From assembly GCA_030263595.1 (NCBI GenBank), contig SZPG01000007.1, forward strand, positions 36,205 to 100,204: DNA of 64,000 nucleotides. The letters run 5' to 3'. Both the position numbers and the translations under genes were made by a program. Within the stretch, counting starts at the first letter, position 1; the number at the start of each line of letters is the position of its first letter. The notes under the pieces were generated by a model, which did no database searches, was not told where the DNA came from, and saw only the letters and a program-made list of their open reading frames with translations. This document shows positions 17,355 through 25,059 of the stretch, one piece after another. The DNA is from Chloroflexi bacterium CFX6 (GTDB taxonomy: Bacteria > Chloroflexota > Anaerolineae > Anaerolineales > Villigracilaceae).

Positions 17355-17883
17355 TGTGGTCTCTCTTCTGCCAGCGGTCGTGTTCTGCCGCATCCAGCGC
17401 GCACTCGAAATACGTCAGCCATTTGTAACCGGCCGGGTTGCTCTCATCCGGGCTGGGCGCTCCATTATGTTTCATTGCCATGTGCAGGCGCGCCATCTCG
17501 CCGTTTACGTCGTCCGGCAGTTTCTCGCCGCAGTGCAGGCACCACCGCCCCGGCTCGCGCACGATCGTGTAATGCAGGTCCGCCTGCGCCGCGTGCAGGG
17601 TCAATCGGTTGCCCGCGATTTCCATGATCCCCAACTTCACGTATTCCGTCACCAGCGACGTGGAAAAATGCTGTTCGGCATCCACGCCTGTATGCTCGAT
17701 CTCCACGCCCGCCAGTTTCGGCGGCGCGATCACCGTATCCACCTGCTGCTTCACCATCGCATCGAGCAGGTCCTCTGACACGCCCGCAGCGCGCAGGGTC
17801 TCGTACCATTTGGCGGTCAATGCCTTACGCTCCGCCTCATAGCGTGTCAGATCGGTCTCGTCGTATACTCGTTTGAGTAGCAT
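17347..17883 (-). CDS. Phage protein with CxxC...H zinc-binding motif
   Basis: 178 residues. The N-terminal helical part (ERKALTAKWYETLRAAGVSEDLLDAMVKQQ) precedes a C-terminal WCLHCGEK ... HMAMKHNG stretch that could bind zinc. No family recognised. It is encoded between the capsid region and the decoration-like gene. Confidence 0.6.
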   Translation of the reverse strand: MLLKRVYDETDLTRYEAERKALTAKWYETLRAAGVSEDLLDAMVKQQVDTVIAPPKLAGVEIEHTGVDAEQHFSTSLVTEYVKLGIMEIAGNRLTLHAAQADLHYTIVREPGRWCLHCGEKLPDDVNGEMARLHMAMKHNGAPSPDESNPAGYKWLTYFECALDAAEHDRWQKRDHNG

Positions 17884-17894
17884 ATCGTGCTCCT

Positions 17895-17934
17895 GAAGAG
17901 GCTGCCCGCCCGGGAAGGAAGGTAAACAGGCGGG
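17895..17934. terminator. Strong hairpin in the capsid operon
   Basis: GGCTGCCCGCC at 17901-17911 pairs with GGCGGGCAGCC around a 17-nt loop, in the gap after the 17963 gene. No T-run follows on the minus strand, so it may be an mRNA-processing or attenuating hairpin that lowers expression of genes downstream of the capsid. Confidence 0.5.
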
Positions 17935-17962
17935 CAGCCCTAGAGAAGACGGGGAGTCCCGT

Positions 17963-18211
17963 CTATCCTCTCTTGGTCGTACGCCGCGGTTTCGGCGCTT
18001 CGATCACAGCCGTTTCAATGGGTTCAGCAGGCGCGTCGGCGGTCTTCATCTGCTCTGCGCCGAATGCCTTCTCGGCGATCTCTTCCGCATATCCGCCGTC
18101 CACGAACGCGCGCGCCTGCTCCTCGCTCAGGTCGTGCGGGCTGGCGTAGACATGCCCCGCCAGATAGTTCCCAGCGGGACCGCTCGCCAGCGCCTTCATC
18201 CTGATCTTCAT
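17963..18211 (-). CDS. Small capsid-neighbouring phage protein
   Basis: 82 residues, start ATG 18211 (MKIRMKALASGPAGNYLAGHVY). The motif GxYxAGxxxxxxxxxARAFVDGGYAE recurs in short proteins encoded after the major capsid gene in many siphoviruses. The basic C-terminus ends PKPRRTTKRG. It begins 1 bp after the stop of the decoration gene. Function unknown. Confidence 0.65.
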   Translation of the reverse strand: MKIRMKALASGPAGNYLAGHVYASPHDLSEEQARAFVDGGYAEEIAEKAFGAEQMKTADAPAEPIETAVIEAPKPRRTTKRG

Positions 18212-18212
18212 G

Positions 18213-18623
18213 CTACGACACCGGCGACTTGCGCGCGCCGGCCTGCACCCAGGCAGCCGCGAGCAGGGCAGCGCTGGCATTGTTCACAGGCGTAATGGTC
18301 GCGCGGATGTAACGCTTCGAGCCGATGTACCCGATCTTGCGGGTCTCGTTATCGTCGTCGAACTGGAATCCAGCCTCCGCCTCCGTACCCAGCAGGTCGG
18401 TGTCTGCCACAGCCGCCGCGTCGCTCAAATTCGATTGATCGCCCTCCTCCATCAATACCGTGAACGTGGCGTCTGCATCTGCGATCGAACCGGTCAGGAT
18501 TGCCAATTCGTTTGCGGCGTAGTTTGCAGTGTCCAAAATCTGACTGACCTGCGGGGTGGTATCAGCTACCGAAGCCGGACTGATCGCGCGGGAAATTTTG
18601 ACGCTGTTATGTAAGTCTTTCAT
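18213..18623 (-). CDS. Capsid-associated (decoration-like) protein
   Basis: 136 residues, start ATG 18623 directly downstream of the major capsid gene. SVADTTPQVSQILDTANYAANELAILTG and YIRATITPVNNASAALLAAAWVQAGAR resemble small phage capsid-stabilising proteins. Sequence is predominantly beta and acidic. Assignment by synteny. Confidence 0.65.
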   Translation of the reverse strand: MKDLHNSVKISRAISPASVADTTPQVSQILDTANYAANELAILTGSIADADATFTVLMEEGDQSNLSDAAAVADTDLLGTEAEAGFQFDDDNETRKIGYIGSKRYIRATITPVNNASAALLAAAWVQAGARKSPVS

Positions 18624-18637
18624 CGTAGTCTCCTTCT

Positions 18638-19840
18638 TTATGAAGCCGCGAGTTTGACGCGCACGAACGCCTCTTCCAGCACCGGCATGCCGTCGCTTTC
18701 GAGGCGTCCGATGAAGCCGGTCTGATTCGTAGCGGCATATAACTCGTTCAACCGCTGGATCGAGAAATCCAGCGCATCTGCGGTCCAGTAGAACGAGAAG
18801 TCGCCCAGGATGCCCACGTACTGGCTGGCAGTGAATGTGTTCGGAGAGTACTCGCTCGTGAACAGCGGGATGCCCTCCAGCATGTCGGGCTGTCCGATCT
18901 GGATCGAGTTCTGCCACAGATAACGGTTCTCGGCGTCCTTCAATTTTGCGAGCATCTTCACGCCGTCACGATGGAAGACCCACTTCGCGCGCGGCCAATA
19001 AGCCGCTTTCAGCGCGTACTTGGCGTTCTTGATGCCGTCCGTCGTGAAGGCGGTCGTGGTGTTATCGGTGCTTACGTCCCGCCCGGTACTGATCCCGTCC
19101 GCAGAGGCGGTAAACACGCCCAGCGGTTGGTTCGCGCCCGAGCCGGTCATGCCCGCCTTCTCGTACGCGACGGCGAACTTGTATGCCAGGCGCTGGATCA
19201 CCAACGCTTCCACGTCCGGGGATAACCGCAACAACTTGTTGCTCACTTTGATGCGCTTCGCCAGTGGGTAGGGATGCAATTCGCGCTTACCGAAGGACAT
19301 CGCCGTATCCTCGTTCCCGGTTCCGAGTTCGCTCGTCCAGTCCGCATCCGCGGGATCGGCAGCCAGGGTCGGCACGCCCAGCGATTGCGCCTGCGTGACT
19401 GTGTTCGGCGTCGCCCACTGGCGGATGAACACCTGGTCGTCCACAGACTGGATCAGGCGGTTGACGAATTGCTGGGGCGAGGTGTAGAACCCGCCCGAGG
19501 CATCCGAATCCGCTTGCAGGGCGCGCAGTTCGGGGGTGATCGCCCCGCGCCGCAGGAAGGCTTCAAAGGCACGCGTGACGGCTTCCTCCTGTGGAGTCGC
19601 GCCGCCGCGTTCGCTGCCGGGGCGCTCGGGTTCCGCATTGGGGACGGCATCGTCTGCCGTCCCCAATCGGCGCAGGTTTTCGATCTTCCGGTCGATCTTC
19701 GCCACGTCGTCGAAGATCGCGTCGTAGTTGGTCTGCTCCTCGGCGGTGAAGTCGCGGTGTTCCGCATCCGCCGCCTCGAACATGGCGCGCGCCTGGGTGA
19801 TCAATTGCGCCCGCCGCGCTAAAAGTTCTCGTTCGTTCAT
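18638..19840 (-). CDS. Major capsid protein, HK97 fold
   Basis: 400 residues. The N-terminal ~105 residues form a charged coiled delta-domain (RRAQLITQARAMFEAADAEHRDFT) probably removed by the protease during maturation. The mature part has SDASGGFYTSPQQFVNRLIQSV, LHPYPLAKRIKVSNKLLR, FAVAYEKAGMTGSGANQPLGV and MLEGIPLFTSEY, all conserved in HK97-type capsids. It lies directly after the protease and portal genes. Confidence 0.95.
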   Translation of the reverse strand: MNERELLARRAQLITQARAMFEAADAEHRDFTAEEQTNYDAIFDDVAKIDRKIENLRRLGTADDAVPNAEPERPGSERGGATPQEEAVTRAFEAFLRRGAITPELRALQADSDASGGFYTSPQQFVNRLIQSVDDQVFIRQWATPNTVTQAQSLGVPTLAADPADADWTSELGTGNEDTAMSFGKRELHPYPLAKRIKVSNKLLRLSPDVEALVIQRLAYKFAVAYEKAGMTGSGANQPLGVFTASADGISTGRDVSTDNTTTAFTTDGIKNAKYALKAAYWPRAKWVFHRDGVKMLAKLKDAENRYLWQNSIQIGQPDMLEGIPLFTSEYSPNTFTASQYVGILGDFSFYWTADALDFSIQRLNELYAATNQTGFIGRLESDGMPVLEEAFVRVKLAAS

Positions 19841-19843
19841 GGG

Positions 19844-20518
19844 TTACTTCTCCTTGTTCTGATAGAGGGAACGTTCCGCCAGCATCGCCCGCCTGCGGCG
19901 CATCGCCTGACGCGCCTGCCACTCTCCCGCACCGCCTGGTGCGGTCTGAGGGGCGGAGCGTTGCTGTAGAAACGACTCCGATTTGGATCGGGCTTGCGCG
20001 CTCGCCTCGGGGTATTGCCCGAACGGCACGGGTCCCACGTCGTACAATTTGCCGATTTCCACGATCTCGCGCAGGGCGAGTTGCACTCCGTCGTCGTCGG
20101 CTTCGGTCCATTCCTCCTTGCGCACCGTAAACGCAAAAGAGGATTGACTCACGTCCCCGCGCTTCACCTTCTCCCACACGCTCATCGCCTGCGAATCCGC
20201 AGGGTTGACATCGATGCTATAACGCAGGGCAGTATCGGTCTGCTCCAGTCGCAGGGTCTCCGCGGTTGTACGCCCCAGCACGTACGTCCAGTCGTGGTTG
20301 AAGGCGGCGATCACGTCGGGCTTCTCGGATAACACGCGCGTAAACGCTCCCGCGCGGATCTTCTCGCGGAACCAGCGTCCCACCACACTCTCGACTCCGA
20401 ACACCGCCGCATCGCCCTCGATGACCGGCTTCTCTTCGTCGCCCGCCGCGCGCAGACTCAACGCCACATACCGGCGCTCCAGGTCGGGGATGGGGGAATC
20501 AGAATCATGCTTGTCCAT
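19844..20518 (-). CDS. Prohead maturation protease (HK97/U35 family)
   Basis: 224 residues. VIEGDAAVFGVESVVGRWFREKIRAGAF, catalytic H75 in AAFNHD and the serine in GDVSQSSFAF (about 121-130) match the HK97 prohead protease. The C-terminal arginine-rich tail (ARQAMRRRRAMLAERS) may serve as scaffold or target. It overlaps the portal gene by 14 bp and sits upstream of the capsid gene. Confidence 0.93.
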   Translation of the reverse strand: MDKHDSDSPIPDLERRYVALSLRAAGDEEKPVIEGDAAVFGVESVVGRWFREKIRAGAFTRVLSEKPDVIAAFNHDWTYVLGRTTAETLRLEQTDTALRYSIDVNPADSQAMSVWEKVKRGDVSQSSFAFTVRKEEWTEADDDGVQLALREIVEIGKLYDVGPVPFGQYPEASAQARSKSESFLQQRSAPQTAPGGAGEWQARQAMRRRRAMLAERSLYQNKEK

Positions 20519-22085
20519 AGATACTCTCCTTGCTCAAAATGACGTCGGTCAACAGTTCTGGCAGGGTTTCCTGCCAGTCCGTTGTCAGGTCGGTAAAATC
20601 GTCGCCGTCCGCAAAGGCGCGCAAGGCTTTCGCGCCCTGCTCGTCCAGGTAGGCTATGAAGATCGTATCGAGCGTTTCCGCATTGAACCCGAAGGGCGCC
20701 AAAATGCGGCGGATGAACTCCAGGTGGTCGCGTTTGTAGAACTGTTCGAGCCAGGCGTTGAACTTCTCGGGCTTTTCCTTCTCCAGCCAGCGTTTCGAGG
20801 CGTCCACCAACTCCTTGGTCTCGCGTCGCACGATGCGTTCGAGCGCATCCATCAGCACCGGGCGCACGTCGAAGGCTCGTTTGGTTGGAGCAGGCTTCGG
20901 CTCGGCGTCGACCGTGGTCATATTGAGCGGTATCAACATGCGGTCGAGACCCTCCATCGGATTCAAGTTCTCCCGTTCTCGCGCCTCGTTGCGGGTCATA
21001 ATGCCGTTGGTGATCGCCTGCACGTAGGCGTTCATGCGCGCGCCGATGTCCGTCCGCAGGAAGTCCTCGACCAGGTGTTCGATCACCGTATCCCTGCGTT
21101 CAGATTCCAGCAGCAGGTCCTTCCACGCCGCCTGCTCCACGCGCTTCAGCCACGGTCGCAGGGTATGTGAGAGATATCCAAGTTCCTGCTGCTCGATCCC
21201 CGTACCCCAACTCGTCGAGCGCTCCACGTCGCCCAGCATGTGCGGCGGCACACGGAACATCCTGCCGATCTCGCCCAACTGGAATCGCCGCGTCTCGATG
21301 AATTGCGCGTCGTCTGGCGGAATGCCCAACTTCTCGATGCTCATGCCCTCCTCCAGGATGATCGGCTTGTGCGCATTCTCCGCGCCTGCCCGCTCCTCCA
21401 GCGATTTATTCAGATGATCGTACGCTTTATCGGACAATTCACCGGGATGTTTGTACATGATCCCCGGCGTTGCGCCGTTGTTGAAAAATTTACTGCCGAA
21501 TTTTTCTGCCGCGATGGACAGCCCGATGGCATGGCGCGCCAGCGTAATGCGGCTGTACCCGATCAACCCGTCGAACCCAAACGCCGGGATGTGCCAGATC
21601 TCCTCCTGTCGAAATGTGCGCGGCTTGCCATCCGCCTGGATGTAGTTATAGACTCGCTGACCGTTTTTGCGAATCACCCTCATCCGGTCCGGTCGCAGGG
21701 GCCACAACTCCCGCAGGACTCCTCGCCTATCCCAGATCTTCTGGCTATAATGGTTGCCCCATCCCAAAAGGTGCCCCATGATGTACTCACGATACACGAT
21801 GCTGGTGTGCTCGGGGTTCGGCATGTCGTGTAAAAGCACATAATACGGGCTGTTCGTGTCGCGTTCCTTGCCGCGTTTCAGCCTGTGATACGTGATCAGC
21901 GGCAGGCTGGCGGTATCCTCCATCAGAATCGTGAACGCCGAAAGGACGCTCGCCACACTCAATGCCCCTTCCACGGTCACGTTTTCGCCCGCGTATGACT
22001 CCTCGCCATATCCGCGCACCACCCAGCCGGGCGGTTCTTGGCTCACGTGAAATGTGGAACGTACGTCGGAAGGTCGCGGCAACAT
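20505..22085 (-). CDS. Portal protein, HK97 type
   Basis: 526 residues from ATG 22085, whose A is shared with the stop of the small membrane gene. Conserved parts are LMEDTASLPLITYHR, GWGNHYSQKIWDRRG..LWPLRPDRM, IWHIPAFGFDGLIGYSRI, LGEIGRMFRVPPHMLGD and STSWGTGIEQQELGYLSHTLRPWLKRVE. The C-terminal 130 residues are helical and charged. Twelve copies are expected at one capsid vertex for DNA entry. Confidence 0.95.
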   Translation of the reverse strand: MLPRPSDVRSTFHVSQEPPGWVVRGYGEESYAGENVTVEGALSVASVLSAFTILMEDTASLPLITYHRLKRGKERDTNSPYYVLLHDMPNPEHTSIVYREYIMGHLLGWGNHYSQKIWDRRGVLRELWPLRPDRMRVIRKNGQRVYNYIQADGKPRTFRQEEIWHIPAFGFDGLIGYSRITLARHAIGLSIAAEKFGSKFFNNGATPGIMYKHPGELSDKAYDHLNKSLEERAGAENAHKPIILEEGMSIEKLGIPPDDAQFIETRRFQLGEIGRMFRVPPHMLGDVERSTSWGTGIEQQELGYLSHTLRPWLKRVEQAAWKDLLLESERRDTVIEHLVEDFLRTDIGARMNAYVQAITNGIMTRNEARERENLNPMEGLDRMLIPLNMTTVDAEPKPAPTKRAFDVRPVLMDALERIVRRETKELVDASKRWLEKEKPEKFNAWLEQFYKRDHLEFIRRILAPFGFNAETLDTIFIAYLDEQGAKALRAFADGDDFTDLTTDWQETLPELLTDVILSKESIYGQA

Positions 22086-22288
22086 TATTTGGATGCAACT
22101 TTCGTCGAAAGCCACGTCACGAAAAAGGACGTGGCGACGCTGACCGATGTCAATACACTGCCGATGATGATGAGCGCAACCGCCCACCCATATTGAAGGT
22201 ACAAACCATAGAACAAAATTGCAAGACCGAACAAATATGCAAGCAAATTCTTGTCCAGCGCGCGGACCGCACCAAGCGCGTTTTTCAC
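22085..22288 (-). CDS. Small two-span membrane protein, candidate holin
   Basis: 67 residues with two hydrophobic segments (LLAYLFGLAILFYGLYLQYGWAVALIIIGSVL and VATSFFVTW) and a basic N-terminus. It overlaps the upstream gene by 4 bp and lies one gene from the GH25 endolysin, so a holin role is plausible. No family-specific motif was seen. Confidence 0.6.
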   Translation of the reverse strand: MKNALGAVRALDKNLLAYLFGLAILFYGLYLQYGWAVALIIIGSVLTSVSVATSFFVTWLSTKVASK

Positions 22289-23001
22289 TGCAAAAATTCC
22301 TTCGCCACGTAATTGCGACCGTCGCCATAATTACTCGGCCAGTCGATATCGCTCCAGACCGGGTGATAATGCACCACCCCGCGCGGCCGGTCCGTACTCG
22401 CACCGCCCTCGATGGCGGTGCATTGTTGGATCAGCCAGGGGTGAGTCTGATGCGTTACCTGTCCCATTTGCCAGCGCCGCATCCCGATCACGCGGTAGAA
22501 CGTGATCATCTCCTGGTTGGCGCGCGCTGGGTATTGCCCGCGTCTCACGTATTCCACCGGCTGTCCGTTCCCATCGGTCTCCACCTGGCAGAGTTGATTT
22601 CCGAACAGGATCGTCCCAAATTGCAATTCCATTTTTCCCGCTCGCTCCACCATCCAATACGGGCGCGTCGGCGCGCCCGAGAGCGTATGATTGACCAGCC
22701 AGTTCATTTTGCGCTCGATCGTCCCGTAATATCCGGGCTCCTCGAATTGCAGCGATCTCAGGAACGCGTAGTCGGGGGTCTGGAATTTTGCGATGTCGTT
22801 GAAAAACGGGATCCCGTTGCGATCGAACGACGCCAGTTTGACCACCTCGAAATTGGAGGTCGTCACGCCGCCCTGCAAATCCATCATCACGGGATCAATG
22901 TACGAGCGCGTGCGATAGACTCCTGCGGGATAGGGCGACGGAGGCGGCTGCCCGGCTCCCACCCTGACCTGGATATCGGCGCGCAAATGGACGGCTGGCA
23001 T
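22285..23001 (-). CDS. Phage protein of unknown function between endolysin and holin
   Basis: 238 residues, start ATG 23001 (MPAVHLRADIQVRVG) overlapping the endolysin stop. Contains YRTRSYIDPVMMDLQGG and FRVIGM-like patches rich in aromatic residues; the middle part PDYAFLRSLQFEEPGYYGTIERKMNWLVNH has no recognisable enzyme motif. It may be a host-surface or packaging accessory. Not assigned. Confidence 0.6.
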   Translation of the reverse strand: MPAVHLRADIQVRVGAGQPPPSPYPAGVYRTRSYIDPVMMDLQGGVTTSNFEVVKLASFDRNGIPFFNDIAKFQTPDYAFLRSLQFEEPGYYGTIERKMNWLVNHTLSGAPTRPYWMVERAGKMELQFGTILFGNQLCQVETDGNGQPVEYVRRGQYPARANQEMITFYRVIGMRRWQMGQVTHQTHPWLIQQCTAIEGGASTDRPRGVVHYHPVWSDIDWPSNYGDGRNYVAKEFLQ

Positions 23002-24011
23002 TACGCCGGTCCTCTCTCCAGCGGCACGTCGCTGATGTGCCACACGTCCTGGCTCCCATCCTCGAAATCGAACACAACCTCGCCGCTGAAACGCACGCCA
23101 GTAATATTGCTGGACGAAGATGGAGGCGGCTCGACGATCTGATAATTCACCCATTGCGCCGAGATGTAAGCGTCAACGCCGTTATATTTGATCTTGATCC
23201 AGCCGCTATCGAGCCATCCTTCGACAACCGTTCCCAGCGGCAGCGATCCCAAAACAGCCGCGTTCAAACTCGGCTCGCTCCTGACCCTCAATCCTCCCGC
23301 GCTGTTTGCCGCGGTGGTGGTCCCTTTCACGTATTGCATTTCGTCTCCATTTCCCGGCGGTATCGAACCGCCGAACAACGCGTAAAAATCGTCGCTCGTA
23401 TAATTGAGATCGATCCCCGCGCTCTCCACACCATATTTTTCACCGTCTCCCCTGTCGGTGAATTGCCAGAGCGCCGCTTTGATCCAGCCCCGCGGCAGTA
23501 TCACGTTGGCAGGATTGCTCGTGTATTGCGCCACCCAAAGTGGATATGTACCCCAATATTCGTACTCGCGGATGATCTGTCCCGACCACCACCAGTTTGC
23601 CGTATAGATTCCAACAATGCCCTTGAAATTCGAGCGTACACGATCGCAGAATTTACGCCAGTTCGTCTCGCCCTGGTATAACCCTCCATAGGCTAACGGG
23701 TATTCGAGATCGCTCCATAGTCCGAATTCCGGCGGATCCGCTACGAATAGATTCGTGAAACGATTTGCCTGTTCGATAGGTTCATTTCGCGGGTCGTAAA
23801 ACCAGTAGGCTCCCCGCCGCAATCCAGCCTCCCGCGCTGCGCGCCAATTCCTCGTGAAATCTCGATCTAGCCACGTATTCTGTCCGGCGCGAATAATGAT
23901 TCCCTCGACGCCTGCCAGTTTCATTTTTTCGAAATCGACGCTCTGGGGAGTATCAGGATCGTCTTGATAAAACGAAACATCTGGGATGATGCCGCGTGGA
24001 ATGAAATTCAT
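23001..24011 (-). CDS. Endolysin: GH25 muramidase with SH3-type C-terminal domain
   Basis: 336 residues. GH25 catalytic domain at 1-205: D11 in IIPDVSFYQ, and D101-x-E103 in LWSDLEYP. WWWSGQIIREYEYWGTYPLWVAQYT and WQFTDRG complete the fold. An SH3_3-like domain at 225-290 (GLRVRSEPSLNAAVLGSLPLGTVVEG) probably binds the wall. No signal peptide is present, so release needs a holin. The presence of a muramidase indicates a peptidoglycan-bearing host. Confidence 0.93.
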   Translation of the reverse strand: MNFIPRGIIPDVSFYQDDPDTPQSVDFEKMKLAGVEGIIIRAGQNTWLDRDFTRNWRAAREAGLRRGAYWFYDPRNEPIEQANRFTNLFVADPPEFGLWSDLEYPLAYGGLYQGETNWRKFCDRVRSNFKGIVGIYTANWWWSGQIIREYEYWGTYPLWVAQYTSNPANVILPRGWIKAALWQFTDRGDGEKYGVESAGIDLNYTSDDFYALFGGSIPPGNGDEMQYVKGTTTAANSAGGLRVRSEPSLNAAVLGSLPLGTVVEGWLDSGWIKIKYNGVDAYISAQWVNYQIVEPPPSSSSNITGVRFSGEVVFDFEDGSQDVWHISDVPLERGPA

Positions 24012-24316
24012 ACGTCCCCTCTATTCAATTCGCCGGTATCCGGTGGCGATGTTGGAACGATGCCGTTTTCGATCAATTGCTTCACGAGTTTGGCGCTCCA
24101 GTTTCTGTATTTCCGTAGATCCTTCTCGAGCTCCTTTACGCGCTCTTCGAGTTCATTTACGTGTTTGCTCAATTCCTCGAGCAATCGCGCGTACGCCTCG
24201 CCGATCTTTTGGTGAGCGTCTACTTTCTGCGCTCTTGACGAATTGCTCCATTGCAGCAATCCCAGGACGAGAACAGTGAATGCGGACAATAGACTGATGG
24301 ATAACTCAACTGACAT
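24008..24316 (-). CDS. Membrane-anchored coiled-coil protein, lysis cassette
   Basis: 102 residues. One N-terminal membrane span (LSISLLSAFTVLVLGLLQW) is followed by a long coiled coil (ARLLEELSKHVNELEERVKELEKDLRKYRNW). This layout fits a spanin-like or holin-accessory protein. It overlaps both neighbours (4 and 11 bp) within the lysis cassette. Confidence 0.6.
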   Translation of the reverse strand: MSVELSISLLSAFTVLVLGLLQWSNSSRAQKVDAHQKIGEAYARLLEELSKHVNELEERVKELEKDLRKYRNWSAKLVKQLIENGIVPTSPPDTGELNRGDV

Positions 24317-24590
24317 CCCTAAGCCTCATGTACCAGCGCTGAAAATGTTCTTGAATTACAAAAAACAGATCGATACCCAGGAACAACGCCAGCGACCAGC
24401 GTACCAGGCTCGCCCTGTCATTCACATTCATTGTTCCAAAAGAAAAATAAAAATAGATGATGGATAACAATATCCTGCCGAACGCCTTGCCGATGTAGAT
24501 GTATCGGCGTTCCCGGACCTTCCAGGCTCTCCAACTGTATTCGATGGCATATAGGAAGGCTAAAATTGCAATGATCCAGGCGGGTATCAA
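24306..24590 (-). CDS. Small multi-span membrane protein (TTG start)
   Basis: 94 residues, mostly hydrophobic with three possible spans (IPAWIIAILAFLYAIEY, AFGRILLSIIYFYFSFG, LALFLGIDLFFVIQ). AAGGAAACC precedes a TTG start at 24590; no ATG is well placed. It sits 21 nt downstream of the terminator of three-hairpin element B, so read-through of that terminator may govern it. Lysis role inferred. Confidence 0.55.
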   Translation of the reverse strand: MIPAWIIAILAFLYAIEYSWRAWKVRERRYIYIGKAFGRILLSIIYFYFSFGTMNVNDRASLVRWSLALFLGIDLFFVIQEHFQRWYMRLRDVS

Positions 24591-24610
24591 AATGGTTTCC
24601 TTCTGACAAA

Positions 24611-24740
24611 CAAAAGCGCCCGACGACTCACTAGAGTCGTCGGGCGCAATACTCCGACAGATCGTCTCAGATCGTTCCTAAGACTGCGTTGATGTTCAAA
24701 TGTGGCGGGCGGCTTGAGGGGGGCAAGTCGCCCGAACCAC
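24611..24740 (-). ncRNA. Three-hairpin RNA element B (upstream of the 24306 gene)
   Basis: On the minus strand: P1 hairpin (24702-24740), a CCACA linker, P2 hairpin GTCTTAG/CTGAGAC (24664-24684), the sequence CTGTCGGA, then a perfect 14-bp P3 GC-rich hairpin (24616-24647) followed by TTTTG. Element A at 28674-28791 has the same order and shares CCACA, P2 and CTGTCGGA. GTCGG can pair with the 5' arm of P3, so an antiterminator fold is possible. Cis-regulator or small RNA not decided. Confidence 0.6.
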
Positions 24741-24790
24741 ATCATTATTCTAGCATAAATAAATCGAATTTACAATTGCATTTTCCGCAT

Positions 24791-25024
24791 TCATCGCTTC
24801 CTCGTTATTCGGTTCGCCCAACCCGCGCCTTTGACCTTCCAGCGCATCAGTAGGGGCGCTTTCTTCCCCCGCTTCGCAAACTGCTGGCACCCATCCTGCG
24901 CAACGACTCTCGTCCGAAATCTCGATGACTTCGAATTCGAACACCAGTTCCCTTCGCCGGGGATTCCCGCATCCATAACCCCCTGATCTCGGAAGTATTG
25001 ACAGCGCGCGCAAATTGTCTTCAT
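24791..25024 (-). CDS. Small zinc-binding phage protein
   Basis: 77 residues from ATG 25024 (MKTICARCQYF); an in-frame GTG at 25063 overlapping the TerL stop is an alternative. CARC, then WC and GC spaced as in four-cysteine zinc sites. The C-terminus is basic. Located between TerL and the lysis genes. Function unknown. Confidence 0.55.
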   Translation of the reverse strand: MKTICARCQYFRDQGVMDAGIPGEGNWCSNSKSSRFRTRVVAQDGCQQFAKRGKKAPLLMRWKVKGAGWANRITRKR

Positions 25025-25059
25025 GTTCGTATGATACCATTTTGTTTCCATAGCAACAA

